A stretch of DNA of 53,190 nucleotides from Clostridiales bacterium (GCA_015058155.1 SVCW01000009.1:1-53190); one strand, 5' to 3'; shown: positions 8,458-15,858, counted from the first letter of the stretch. The notes: generated by a model not told the origin, from the sequence alone. Translations and numbers: made by a program.

Positions 8458-9396
8458 TTAATCGTTTACAGCACCGCCGCAGTATTCACAACGACCTGAC
8501 GCATCAGGTGTAGTTGTTGCTCCGCAGTATGGGCAAGTCACAACAGCCTTTGGTGCCGCTTCTGCAGCTTCAGCATCTCTCACTTCCTGACGCACCTGAA
8601 GGAGTGCCGCACATACTTCTTCGCCCATTTCTCTGTAACGACGATAATCAGGATCCGCTTCAGGGCCGTAATTCTGTGCACCTGCGCTTGCGATTGCACT
8701 ACCGAGTGCAGCACCAAGCATCTGGCCGAAATCTGCATTGCTGCCCTTATTGTTGAAACGATCAAAAGCATCATCACGACCGCGTCCTCCGGCAGGTCTT
8801 CCGCCAGCAGGTCTGCCACCTGTTGGTCTTCCACCAGTAGGTCTGCTTCCACCCATACGACTTCCTTCGATGTCAACAGAGAAGTTGTTGAGCTTGAATC
8901 TGATTTCATTGAAGTATGGATGTCTTACATCTATTACGATATAGAAATCATATGAATAGTCATAACGTGGAGGGTTGAAGCTTTCGCGCTCTCCGTCTCT
9001 TCCTTCACGCATAATTTCAGTTTCATCTTCATCGATATCGAGGTAACATCCGGTAATATCTGAAAGAGAAAGAACATCCGGATTTGCTTCTTCAAGATCT
9101 CTTGCCGATGTAACCATAAACAATGAAGCATCTTCGTCTATAAGAACTTTTGTGTTTTCACCGAGTGTTCTTGTTACACGAAATGCTGCAACTTTTTCTT
9201 TGTTTGCTTCACGGTATTCAAGCTGTTGCTTGATTTCTTCAACTGTGCTTTCGCGTCTGTCACTGAACCAAGGAGAGAGCTTTGCAGCACAATGCTTGCA
9301 CATATTACCATCTTCAAGCTTGCGGTTTCCCAACATTCCGATTTCGCCACCGCAGATACTACATTCCTTTTTCTTAAAAGCATCAAATAAACCCAT
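8458..9396 (-). CDS. DUF4428-like zinc protein with GGRP repeats and C-terminal ribbon
   Basis: This 312-residue cytosolic protein starts MGLFDAFKKK, then has a zinc finger of the DUF4428 type (CSIC near residue 12 and CKHC near 33). Residues 70-180 form a beta-rich domain (KVLIDEDASLFMVTSA onward) like those that follow such fingers in PH-like proteins. A low-complexity stretch with five GGRP(T/A)-type repeats follows, then a helix and a final zinc ribbon (CPYC with CEYC). The repeats are also clear in the DNA near 8785-8850. Its zinc elements and tight spacing suggest it works with the zinc-ribbon and SPFH proteins downstream. The function is inferred from context. Confidence 0.75.
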   Translation of the reverse strand: MGLFDAFKKKECSICGGEIGMLGNRKLEDGNMCKHCAAKLSPWFSDRRESTVEEIKQQLEYREANKEKVAAFRVTRTLGENTKVLIDEDASLFMVTSARDLEEANPDVLSLSDITGCYLDIDEDETEIMREGRDGERESFNPPRYDYSYDFYIVIDVRHPYFNEIRFKLNNFSVDIEGSRMGGSRPTGGRPTGGRPAGGRPAGGRGRDDAFDRFNNKGSNADFGQMLGAALGSAIASAGAQNYGPEADPDYRRYREMGEEVCAALLQVRQEVRDAEAAEAAPKAVVTCPYCGATTTPDASGRCEYCGGAVND

Positions 9397-9408
9397 TTTC
9401 TTTCCTCC

Positions 9409-9843
9409 TTAGTTATATTTAGATAATTCTATTGTTTTAAGTATTTCATAAAGCGTGTTAAAACCTTTTGTCTTCATGAGTTCCTGTCCCGAATTCATTA
9501 GCGCCATCTGGCCAGGCAACATACAAACTCCTCCGTTATCATCAGTAATTTCAAAATGGAAATAAACCATATACGTTATATATCCTGTATTGTCCTTTGG
9601 ATATATAACAGAAAGTGTGTTACTGTTCTCATGAATCTCAATATGGTTATATGCCTCCTTGTCTTTTTTAAGAAGATGCATATCGAACAAGTCCATTCCG
9701 CTTTCAAAACTGATCATATAACTGCCTTTGTTATCTTCAATAAATAGCAGTTCGCATCCATTGCCAGGAGAATCATATGTGCACCTATGGTCATGCGATA
9801 GCTGGATATTGAAGCTATCAAATTTAATTGATTTATTCAGCAT
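9409..9843 (-). CDS. Hypothetical protein, 144 aa, first gene of the envelope run
   Basis: I take the ATG at 9843 (MLNKSIKFDSFNIQLSHD) because AGAGG lies seven bases upstream; a TTG start five codons earlier would place that site inside the gene. The product has no signal peptide or membrane helix and looks like one alpha/beta domain with several beta strands (MISFESGMDLFDMHLL, YITYMVYFHFEI). I do not recognise the family. It ends 12 bases before the DUF4428-like gene, so it probably shares that transcript and may lead it. Confidence 0.65.
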   Translation of the reverse strand: MLNKSIKFDSFNIQLSHDHRCTYDSPGNGCELLFIEDNKGSYMISFESGMDLFDMHLLKKDKEAYNHIEIHENSNTLSVIYPKDNTGYITYMVYFHFEITDDNGGVCMLPGQMALMNSGQELMKTKGFNTLYEILKTIELSKYN

Positions 9844-9875
9844 AGCAACACCTCTCAATCAAAACACTATTAGTT

Positions 9876-9904
9876 ATTATAATTATCGCAACAATCGACA
9901 TAAA
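9876..9904 (-). promoter_or_regulatory. Putative promoter of the envelope run
   Basis: On the minus strand TTTATG, a 17-base spacer and TATAAT precede the gene starting at 9843. The -10 box is perfect but the -35 box is weak. No other good promoter was seen upstream of the eight-gene run. Confidence 0.45.
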
Positions 9905-9942
9905 AAAAAGTAGCCCTTCCTTTTAAAAAGGGCTACTTTTTT
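9904..9942. terminator. Terminator after the AAA ATPase gene
   Basis: A perfect 15-bp stem (9904-9918 with 9928-9942) around AGTAGCCCTT and AAGGGCTACT ends in T-runs on both strands. It lies 40 bases after the ATPase stop codon. Confidence 0.85.
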
Positions 9943-9981
9943 GATTTTTCTGATATCTTTATAATTCTTCTTTTCTGACAT

Positions 9982-11271
9982 CTACACAATGCTTTTATCT
10001 AGCAAGAAATCAATAATGTTTATATTTAAAACGCCATTTTCATCGTACCACCGTTTACCAATGTCTCGTCTAACAAGAATTTTAGGAAATGAGTCTCCTG
10101 TTAATGAAAATGGTCTATTTTCAATATCTCGTTTCTCTTCTGTTTCCATAGCGTAAGCTGACTGAATATATACTCTCTTCCCTTCACCGTTAACAACAAA
10201 ATCTATTTCTCTTGCAACTTTAGAATATTTACCTGCATTATTTCTTTCGTTTGAATACACAACACCAACGTCAACTGAAAGGCCCCTTGCGATAAGTTCA
10301 TTGTAAATGATGTTCTCCATGATGTGTGTTGGCTCCTGCTGTCTGAATCCTAACCTCGCATTACGAAGACCTACATCTTCACAATAATACTTATACGGGT
10401 AATCAAAATATGATTTGCCTTTCACGTCGTATCTTTTGCTTTCTGAAAAAAGAAAAGCATCTTCTAAATGGTCAATATATGAACGCACAGTATTTTGTGA
10501 AACACCAGCATTAATCATGCTGTTCAATGAATTGCTTATTTTAGTCGGATTAGTTAGTGAACCGATTGAGGAAGATAAAAAGTCCAGAATTTTTTCTAAA
10601 ACATCTACCCTATCGATTTTCTTTCGCTCTACAATATCCTTAATGTAAACCTCAGTAAAAAGCGTTTGTAGATAATTGATTTTTGCTGCTTCAGTAGGTC
10701 TGCTTAAAACAAATGGCATCCCGCCGTAATACATGTAGTTTTCAAATGCTTCGTTTTTGTCTCCGCCTACTGCATCGTAGTACTCAGCAAAAGAAAGAGG
10801 ATGAACTCTGATTTCTTCGCCTCTCCCTCTGAACTCGGTAAGTATATCACTCGAAAGCATCTTTGAATTACTTCCTGTTACGTAGATGTCGAGATTAGAA
10901 AGATCCTTAAGGTCATTAAGTGCATCATAAAAAGTTATCCTTTTTCCTTCCGGGCTATAAGGGTTTAACACCTCATCTGACATCTGAATCTCATCAATAA
11001 ATAAATAATACTTTTCATTTGACTCACAAACGATACTTCTTACGTACCCTACGAGCTCTATCGGATTACGGTACTTAATATCTTTCATTTGATCAAGTTC
11101 AATTGAAATTATATTGGCTTCGCTTATACCGCTATCTAGTAAGTATCTCTTAAAAATTGTACGAAGAAGATATGATTTACCACATCTTCTTATGCCAGTT
11201 ATTACTTTAACCTGACCATTCCACTGGTAATCAATTAGCTGTTTTAAATAATAGTCTCTTTTGATTTCCAT
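9982..11271 (-). CDS. AAA+ ATPase with DUF4143-type C-terminal domain
   Basis: This 429-residue protein has a Walker A motif GIRRCGKSYLL near residues 26-36 and a Walker B-like YLFIDEIQ near residue 92. A sensor-like VTGSNSKML follows. The second half (from about 200) contains a winged-helix-like stretch and a restriction-endonuclease-like end (REIDFVVNGEGKRVYIQSAYA), the layout of AAA_14 plus DUF4143 proteins. These are widespread, often mobile or lone genes of unclear role. The ribosome site AGGAG lies seven bases before the ATG. The gene has its own terminator and lies among repeats, consistent with an accessory cargo gene. No toxin or methylase partner is visible. Confidence 0.85.
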   Translation of the reverse strand: MEIKRDYYLKQLIDYQWNGQVKVITGIRRCGKSYLLRTIFKRYLLDSGISEANIISIELDQMKDIKYRNPIELVGYVRSIVCESNEKYYLFIDEIQMSDEVLNPYSPEGKRITFYDALNDLKDLSNLDIYVTGSNSKMLSSDILTEFRGRGEEIRVHPLSFAEYYDAVGGDKNEAFENYMYYGGMPFVLSRPTEAAKINYLQTLFTEVYIKDIVERKKIDRVDVLEKILDFLSSSIGSLTNPTKISNSLNSMINAGVSQNTVRSYIDHLEDAFLFSESKRYDVKGKSYFDYPYKYYCEDVGLRNARLGFRQQEPTHIMENIIYNELIARGLSVDVGVVYSNERNNAGKYSKVAREIDFVVNGEGKRVYIQSAYAMETEEKRDIENRPFSLTGDSFPKILVRRDIGKRWYDENGVLNINIIDFLLDKSIV

Positions 11272-11311
11272 AAAGCTACTCCTCGTATTATAACTATTTA
11301 CAAGTTCTCAT

Positions 11312-11407
11312 TGAAAAGTTTAACCAATATTTGTCTTACTATTCAATAGAATACCATGTTTCTCTCTAATCTTCAAGACTTCTGATGAAAAGTTGGCTTA
11401 ATATTTG
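11312..11407. repeat. Pair of 22-bp direct repeats upstream of the ATPase
   Basis: TGAAAAGTTTAACCAATATTTG (11312-11333) and a copy at 11386-11407 share 17 of 22 bases, spaced 74 bases apart. They precede the ATPase start at 11271 and could be regulator sites or an old junction. The stretch 11272-11822 has no gene that I can support. Confidence 0.45.
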
Positions 11408-11477
11408 ACTAAGTTTTCACCGGAACTATTAATCAAAATACAAAACACACAAAACAATTTTTTTAAAAAATAAAAAA

Positions 11478-11509
11478 GACCTATCTGAATATCAAAACTC
11501 AAATAGGTC
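11478..11509. repeat. Dispersed hairpin repeat, third copy
   Basis: GACCTATCTGA and TCAAATAGGTC form an 11-bp stem with one weak pair. The surrounding 45 bases match the hairpins at 1865-1906 and 12843-12880, including the flanking AAAAAATAAAAAAGACC. The adjoining gene-tail peptide found at the other two sites is missing here. Confidence 0.6.
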
Positions 11510-11560
11510 ATTATTGATTCTATACTTTTAACAAAGCTGCGGGCTAAAAAGACAAGCCTA

Positions 11561-11600
11561 TTCCCACTCTATAAAATTAGAGGATTTAAGTGGGATTTTT
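11561..11600 (+). terminator. Possible plus-strand terminator or small-RNA end
   Basis: TCCCA pairs with TGGGA and, inside, CTCTA pairs with TAGAG around a short loop; TTTTT follows at 11596. Nothing convincing is transcribed rightward into it, so it could end an unannotated small RNA or be a relic. Confidence 0.3.
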
Positions 11601-11624
11601 ATTGATTATACTGGTTTTCGATAC

Positions 11625-11665
11625 CACATTCTAACACCTGCAAGCCAGTAAAGCAAGAGAGAATA
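11625..11665. repeat. 41-bp repeat, copy 2
   Basis: This block matches 312-352 at about 35 of 41 positions. It lies alone here, in a gap without genes. Confidence 0.6.
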
Positions 11666-11711
11666 ATGTGTACCTTTTTCGTTCAAACCGTATTTGCTTT
11701 ACGGTCGCAAA

Positions 11712-11742
11712 AAAACAACCGTATTTTATTTACGGTTGTTTT
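11712..11742. terminator. Terminator after the helical-repeat gene
   Basis: AAAACAACCGTA (11712-11723) and TACGGTTGTTTT (11731-11742) make a perfect 12-bp stem with a seven-base loop and T-runs on either strand. It lies about 80 bases after the stop codon at 11823. Confidence 0.75.
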
Positions 11743-11822
11743 CGGTTGCTCTATAAAAGTGTTTCGCTATTTCATTTTCTGCGCCGCTTTTATGCGCATC
11801 TTCCTTATAATCATATATATTA

Positions 11823-12413
11823 CTAGAATTTACGTCGCAAATAGTTTATGAAATCTTCGTGTTTCTTTGCCTCCTCAGGTGCAATAACCTCAAGACGACG
11901 AACAGCGGCCAGCTGAACGTCGCGACCTACAGCATAAAGCATTATCTCTTCCAATATTTCAAGATCTGAAATCTTTGCAGCTGCACGACTTCTATCTGCA
12001 TCATGAATATATGATTTCTTTATAAACTGTAATCTGTGAGCATCATCCAGCTTGTCCTGTGCAAGGCTATGTATTCTCGGGATATTGCCACTTTCTGATG
12101 CGATTTCAAGCAAAATTCTCTGGTCGTTCAATTGTTGCAATGCCTGTATACGATCATTCTCATATTTACCCTCTCTGACAAGACGCGAAAGCCAGTATTG
12201 GTTTGTGATTGCTTCAATCTCTTTTCTACGCTGATTCGTATCTTCTTCGGTCATGGCCGCATTGAAGTGATTGTACTCTATCTCATCAGGTGTAAGTTCT
12301 CTTTCAGTAGCTTTCACTTCTATTTCGTTAGTTTTCAATACGTTTGAAGCAGGTGTGTTATTACCGCTGCTGTATCCAGTCCCCTTATTTTTAAGTCTGT
12401 CAAATAGTCCCAT
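11823..12413 (-). CDS. HEAT-like helical-repeat protein, MGLFDRLKNK N-terminus
   Basis: The 196-residue product starts MGLFDRLKNKG, then has a polar linker of about 40 residues. Residues 75-190 hold about four helical repeats with the pattern R-x2-A-x3-(L/I)-(N/S)D-x3-L-x2-I (for example RIQALQQLNDQRILLEIA and RSRAAAKISDLEILEEI). Such repeats form curved protein-binding surfaces. I do not recognise a named family. The N-terminus resembles two proteins of the 1936-9843 operon, hinting at a shared docking partner. The ribosome site GGAGGTGAT is near perfect, and a structured leader with a terminator lies upstream, suggesting attenuation control. Confidence 0.75.
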   Translation of the reverse strand: MGLFDRLKNKGTGYSSGNNTPASNVLKTNEIEVKATERELTPDEIEYNHFNAAMTEEDTNQRRKEIEAITNQYWLSRLVREGKYENDRIQALQQLNDQRILLEIASESGNIPRIHSLAQDKLDDAHRLQFIKKSYIHDADRSRAAAKISDLEILEEIMLYAVGRDVQLAAVRRLEVIAPEEAKKHEDFINYLRRKF

Positions 12414-12675
12414 TATATATCACCTCCAATGGTTTTCTTTTTTACAAATTAAAAAGCTGCCTGAGGGCACAAGGATCTTCCTTGTGTTTCTCAAACAGCT
12501 TCAATCGCTAATATATTACTAATAAGGCACACTAAAACAAGCATCATCTCTTTATTACTAGTTAAGAAATATTTAATGCCATCAGGGATGATGCCAAAAG
12601 TAACTATGCTACTCTCTCTTTGGCATGCCCTCATTATGTACCTCAATACTTATCAAATAAATCACTTTTTTTCGT
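12414..12675 (-). ncRNA. Structured 5' leader, candidate attenuator or riboswitch
   Basis: The promoter at 12682-12710 predicts an RNA start near 12675, leaving about 260 bases before the start codon at 12413. The leader can form a stem-loop at 12575-12635 (ATGCCAAA with TTTGGCAT, AGGG with CCCT, AATG with CATT). It then runs into a strong terminator hairpin at 12454-12501, about 40 bases before the gene. GGCATCATC of the first stem can also pair with GATGATGC at 12541-12548, an alternative fold. This is attenuator architecture. It does not match T-box, purine, SAM, TPP or cobalamin consensus sequences as I know them. Confidence 0.45.
12454..12501 (-). terminator. Leader terminator upstream of the helical-repeat gene
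   Basis: On the minus strand AAGCTGTTTGAG pairs with CTCAGGCAGCTT and CACAAGGA pairs with TCCTTGTG around a three-base loop, with one small internal loop. TTTTT follows at once. It precedes the coding start by about 40 bases, so it would end transcription early unless relieved. Confidence 0.75.
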
Positions 12676-12681
12676 ATTTTT

Positions 12682-12710
12682 AGTATAGTACCGAAGATAC
12701 ATAGTTGCAA
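12682..12710 (-). promoter_or_regulatory. Promoter of the leader and helical-repeat gene
   Basis: On the minus strand TTGCAA (12705-12710), exactly 17 bases, then TATACT (12682-12687). It is a good sigma-A match. Confidence 0.7.
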
Positions 12711-12732
12711 GAAAAATTTTTAGTCTTCCTGT

Positions 12733-12831
12733 CTACCTGCTCAGATGGTTCTTCTTCCATGCTCTTTCACGCTCTTTCTCTTTCTCTATTGCTTTGGCTT
12801 TCGCCACTATATCTCTGACCTGTTCTGCTTT
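12733..12831 (-). pseudogene. C-terminal gene remnant, repeat copy A
   Basis: This is a 32-codon open stretch on the minus strand, KAEQVRDIVAKAKAIEK, then EKERERAWKKNHLSR and a stop. A TAA codon lies directly upstream and no start is present. It belongs to the same family as 213-314, and positions 12779-12838 are identical to 1801-1860. The strong Lys/Glu/Arg helix looks like a protein tail. The parent gene is not in the window. Confidence 0.55.
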
Positions 12832-12842
12832 TTAAAAATAAA

Positions 12843-12880
12843 AAAGACCTATCTGAATATCAAAATCCAAATAGGTCTTT
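12843..12880 (-). terminator. Terminator after guaA
   Basis: AAAGACCTATTTGG pairs with TCAGATAGGTCTTT on the minus strand with two weak positions, and a T-run follows. It is one of three copies of the dispersed hairpin and lies about 100 bases after the guaA stop. Confidence 0.7.
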
Positions 12881-12978
12881 ATTCCTAGGATATTTTAAAT
12901 TGCTATCATTCTGCTATCACTAAAGCTTTTTTCAATCAATAAACCCAGTATTTTCAACGGTTTGCGCCGTTTTGTCTA

Positions 12979-13959
12979 CTATTCCCACTCGATTGTTCCT
13001 GTTGGCTTCGGTGTCATATCATAAAGCACGCGATTGATGCCTGGAACTTCGTGAGTGATTCTTTCTGTGATGTGCTGGAGGAGTTCGAATGGAACGTTTT
13101 CTACTGTTGCTGTCATGGCGTCTACTGTGTTTACGGCACGGATGATGCATGGCCATTCGTAAGCTCTTACATCGTTCTTAACGCCTGTAGTCTTGAAGTC
13201 AGGAACTACTGTGAAGTACTGCCATACTTTGCCTTCGAGTCCGTTCTTTGCGAATTCTTCTCTTAAGATAGCATCTGATTCACGGAGAGCTTCGAGTCTG
13301 TCACGTGTGATCGCGCCGAGGCATCTTACGCCGAGTCCTGGGCCTGGGAATGGCTGACGGTATACCATGCCGTCAGGAAGTCCGAGTGCCTTACCGATAA
13401 CTCTTACTTCGTCCTTGAAGAGAAGCTTTACTGGTTCTACGAGTTCAAACTGGAGGTCTTCAGGAAGTCCGCCTACATTGTGATGAGCCTTTACAGGGCC
13501 ACTTTCGAGGATATCAGGGTAGATAGTTCCCTGTGCGAGGAAGTCGATTCCTTCGAGTTTTCTTGCTTCTTCTTCGAATACTCTGATGAATTCAGCACCG
13601 ATAATCTTACGCTTCTGTTCAGGTTCTGAAACTCCTGCGAGCTTGTCAAGGAATCTGTCAACAGCGTCTACATAGATGAGGTTTGCATCCATTTCATCAC
13701 GGAATACCTGTACAACCTGTTCAGGTTCTCCCTTACGGAGAAGGCCGTGATTTACGTGTACGCATACGAGCTGCTTACCTACTGCCTTGATTAATAATGC
13801 TGCAACTACTGATGAGTCTACTCCGCCTGAAAGTGCGAGAAGTACCTTCTTGTCTCCGATCTGTGCACGAAGTTCTTTGATCTGTTCTTCAATAAAAGCT
13901 TCTGCAAGTTCCGGAGTTGTGATTCTTCCCATTGTGTCCGGACGTACGTTTCCTGTCAT
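12979..13959 (-). CDS. guaA: GMP synthase, ATP pyrophosphatase/synthetase part only
   Basis: The product makes GMP from XMP, ATP and ammonia. The ATG at 13959 is chosen because AGGAGG lies seven bases before it; an upstream in-frame ATG at 14034 has none. The 326-residue protein holds the PP-loop SGGVDSS near residue 45, the family stretches FLAQGTIYPD and QPFPGPGLGVRC, and the conserved end GTIEWE. Full-length GuaA is about 510-525 residues and begins with a class I glutaminase domain, which is absent here. The bacterium must supply ammonia through a separate glutaminase subunit, as in the archaeal two-subunit enzyme, or use free ammonia. guaB lies 9 kb away. Confidence 0.92.
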   Translation of the reverse strand: MTGNVRPDTMGRITTPELAEAFIEEQIKELRAQIGDKKVLLALSGGVDSSVVAALLIKAVGKQLVCVHVNHGLLRKGEPEQVVQVFRDEMDANLIYVDAVDRFLDKLAGVSEPEQKRKIIGAEFIRVFEEEARKLEGIDFLAQGTIYPDILESGPVKAHHNVGGLPEDLQFELVEPVKLLFKDEVRVIGKALGLPDGMVYRQPFPGPGLGVRCLGAITRDRLEALRESDAILREEFAKNGLEGKVWQYFTVVPDFKTTGVKNDVRAYEWPCIIRAVNTVDAMTATVENVPFELLQHITERITHEVPGINRVLYDMTPKPTGTIEWE

Positions 13960-14051
13960 TATTTTGTCCTCCTGTATATTAAAAAGTGAAGTGGTCTCTT
14001 GTCTGTTTTCAAGGCAGAGCCACGCCGAATTCATAAAAAATTTTATACTTT

Positions 14052-14080
14052 ATAATACTTCTATTTTAACCTGCGTGCAA
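14052..14080 (-). promoter_or_regulatory. guaA promoter
   Basis: On the minus strand TTGCAC (14075-14080), 17 bases, TATTAT (14052-14057). The leader of about 85 bases shows no purine riboswitch consensus. Confidence 0.6.
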
Positions 14081-14141
14081 GTTTTTTCTTTTCAGAATTT
14101 CAATTTTTCTTCTGAATTTCCGAACATTTTACAAACTATTT

Positions 14142-14648
14142 CTACGAATGTTCTCCTGTAATTCTTGCAGGCATAGGACGATGTTTTGCAGTGAATTCAC
14201 TTACGTCTATTCTGATCACGCTTACTGCTGAAACCATCTTGTCATTGAACTCAAAGTCGTCCCCTGTCTGTGTTTTCATGAAGATTGAAAGGCCGGATTT
14301 CTTTTCGTTTACATCTTCAATAATCTCTGCTCTTCCGCGTCCCATTACTGATGAATATGAAGTGCCGTACTGGCAGGCAACACTGCCTTCGAAATGCTCA
14401 ACTTCGCATTCCATCTCGAAGAAAACTTTAGGATTTGCGCGCATAAGGTCGAGTTTATATCCTTTGAGCGCTCCGTGAAGATATATTGTCATCTTCCCGT
14501 CATCGAGAGTGTATCCGTAGTTCATAGGTACTACGTATGGTTCATCACCGTCTACAAGTCCGAGATGAAGTATTTTGCACTTATCAAGAATTTTTAATAT
14601 TTCGTTCAAATCTGTTACTTCGCGCTCGCGCTTTGTCATTCCTCTCAT
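14142..14648 (-). CDS. Pyridoxamine 5'-phosphate oxidase-like flavoprotein (NimA-like)
   Basis: The start at 14648 (MRGMTKREREVTDLNEI) is supported by AAGGGA seven bases upstream; much longer frames reach further but without a site. The 168-residue protein has the FMN-binding split-barrel pattern of the PNPOx/Nim group: LHLGLVDGDEPYVVPMNYGY near residues 25-45 and IYLHGALKGYKLDLMRANP near 55-75. Relatives bind FMN; some reduce 5-nitroimidazoles, but most have no proven role. It has its own promoter and stands alone between guaA and the aldo/keto reductase. The fold is clear, the substrate is not. Confidence 0.8.
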   Translation of the reverse strand: MRGMTKREREVTDLNEILKILDKCKILHLGLVDGDEPYVVPMNYGYTLDDGKMTIYLHGALKGYKLDLMRANPKVFFEMECEVEHFEGSVACQYGTSYSSVMGRGRAEIIEDVNEKKSGLSIFMKTQTGDDFEFNDKMVSAVSVIRIDVSEFTAKHRPMPARITGEHS

Positions 14649-14684
14649 AAAAAATCCCTTTCTTCTTTCTTTTTCTATGCTTAC

Positions 14685-14713
14685 ATTATAATACTTTTTC
14701 TTCCAATTACCAA
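14685..14713 (-). promoter_or_regulatory. Promoter of the Nim-like gene
   Basis: On the minus strand TTGGTA (14708-14713), 17 bases, TATAAT (14685-14690), about 37 bases before the start codon. Confidence 0.6.
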
Positions 14714-14747
14714 CTTCTAATTCCAATTTTTCCCCTTTAAAGCAAAA

Positions 14748-14767
14748 GAAGCGGATTGCTCCGCTTC
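14748..14767 (-). terminator. Terminator after the aldo/keto reductase
   Basis: GAAGCGGA and TCCGCTTC form an 8-bp stem with a four-base loop; the minus strand continues TTTTGCTTT. It lies 54 bases after the stop codon at 14821. Confidence 0.6.
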
Positions 14768-14820
14768 CAATGCTTATTTGCTTGTTTGTTAGTTTATATG
14801 TTTGAGTGGATTGTATCTGC

Positions 14821-15663
14821 CTATTTGTTCCAGCCTTCAGCATTCCATTCGTCCATCCAGTCGTGGAATGTCTTGCCACCGTCGATTGTTGAGATTTCAG
14901 CCATTTCTTCTTCTGTAAGAGCGAAGCTGAAAAGATCAAGGTTCTGCTTCTGTCTTTCAGGATTCTTTGATCTTGGGATACAAGGTGTGCCGCTCTGAAC
15001 GAGGTATCTTAAAGCAACCTGTGCGTTTGTCTTGCCGTACTTTTCAGCGATCTTTGTGAGAATTTCGTTTCCTGCAACATCGCCGAGACCTGATGATAAT
15101 GGAGCCCATGCTTCTGCACATGTTCCCTTTTCAGCCATGTACTTCTTGAATTCGTTCTGTGGATAGAATACGTTTGATTCAATCTGGTTGATCATAGGGA
15201 TAATCTTAACCTGGCTGCAGAATCTGTCATATCCGAGTTTGTTGAAGTTTGAGATACCGATTGCTCTTACAATACCCTGTTCATAAGCTTCTTCAAGCGC
15301 TCTGTACATTTCTACTGCTTCAGGATATGGTTCGTGTACGAGATAGAGGTCGAGGTAATCAGTCTGAAGGTTTTCGAGTGACTTCTTTACGCCTTCCCAT
15401 GTCTTTTCGTAGCTAGTGAACTTGTCGTTTACCTTTGAAACGATGAAGAGATCTTCTCTCTTCTTGCCTGATCTTTCGAGACCGAGCTTGATGCCCTTAC
15501 CAACTTCTGCTTCATTTCTGTACATATGTGCAGCGTCGATCATAGGGTAACCGTTTACGATTGCGTCTGCTACTGCCTGCACGCAAACATCGTCAAACAT
15601 CTGAACTGTTCCGAATCCTACGAGTGGCATCTTAACGCCATTGTTTAAAGTAATATACTCCAT
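14821..15663 (-). CDS. Aldo/keto reductase
   Basis: The 280-residue enzyme is an NADPH-dependent (beta/alpha)8 barrel that reduces aldehydes or ketones. The catalytic tetrad is visible as Asp43 and Tyr48 (MIDAAHMYRNE), Lys77 (VSKVND) and His110 (LYLVHEPYP). The C-terminal cofactor site includes CIPRSKNPERQKQN. Its length and motifs fit the 2,5-diketogluconate reductase subgroup (AKR5-like), but the substrate cannot be named from sequence. It has a terminator behind it and no tight neighbour, so it is probably a single-gene unit. Confidence 0.9.
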   Translation of the reverse strand: MEYITLNNGVKMPLVGFGTVQMFDDVCVQAVADAIVNGYPMIDAAHMYRNEAEVGKGIKLGLERSGKKREDLFIVSKVNDKFTSYEKTWEGVKKSLENLQTDYLDLYLVHEPYPEAVEMYRALEEAYEQGIVRAIGISNFNKLGYDRFCSQVKIIPMINQIESNVFYPQNEFKKYMAEKGTCAEAWAPLSSGLGDVAGNEILTKIAEKYGKTNAQVALRYLVQSGTPCIPRSKNPERQKQNLDLFSFALTEEEMAEISTIDGGKTFHDWMDEWNAEGWNK

Positions 15664-15832
15664 ATTATCCTCCTCTTTTCAGCCCCGCCACTAGTGCGAG
15701 GCGGAAACCGTTATTAAATATCTTAAGGCTTACAAGTTTATTCTATCAGTAAAGTAATTTCTCCGGTCACTTAAAAAGCGACATTTTAAGATTTAAAAAC
15801 AAATGTACGTAGAGGTACTTTCCAAAAAACAA

Positions 15833-15858
15833 GCTCAGAGCTGAAATCAGCTCTGAGC
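15833..15858 (-). terminator. Terminator after the MFS gene
   Basis: GCTCAGAGCTGA and TCAGCTCTGAGC make a perfect 12-bp stem. On the minus strand TTGTTTTTT follows. It lies 54 bases after the stop at 15912. Confidence 0.8.

Noticed and set aside
12414-12675. T-box or known riboswitch in the leader
   Set aside because: No T-box sequence or AG-bulge motif, and no purine, SAM, TPP or cobalamin consensus was found by eye.
13960-14051. Purine riboswitch before guaA
   Set aside because: The short leader lacks the conserved loop and junction sequences.
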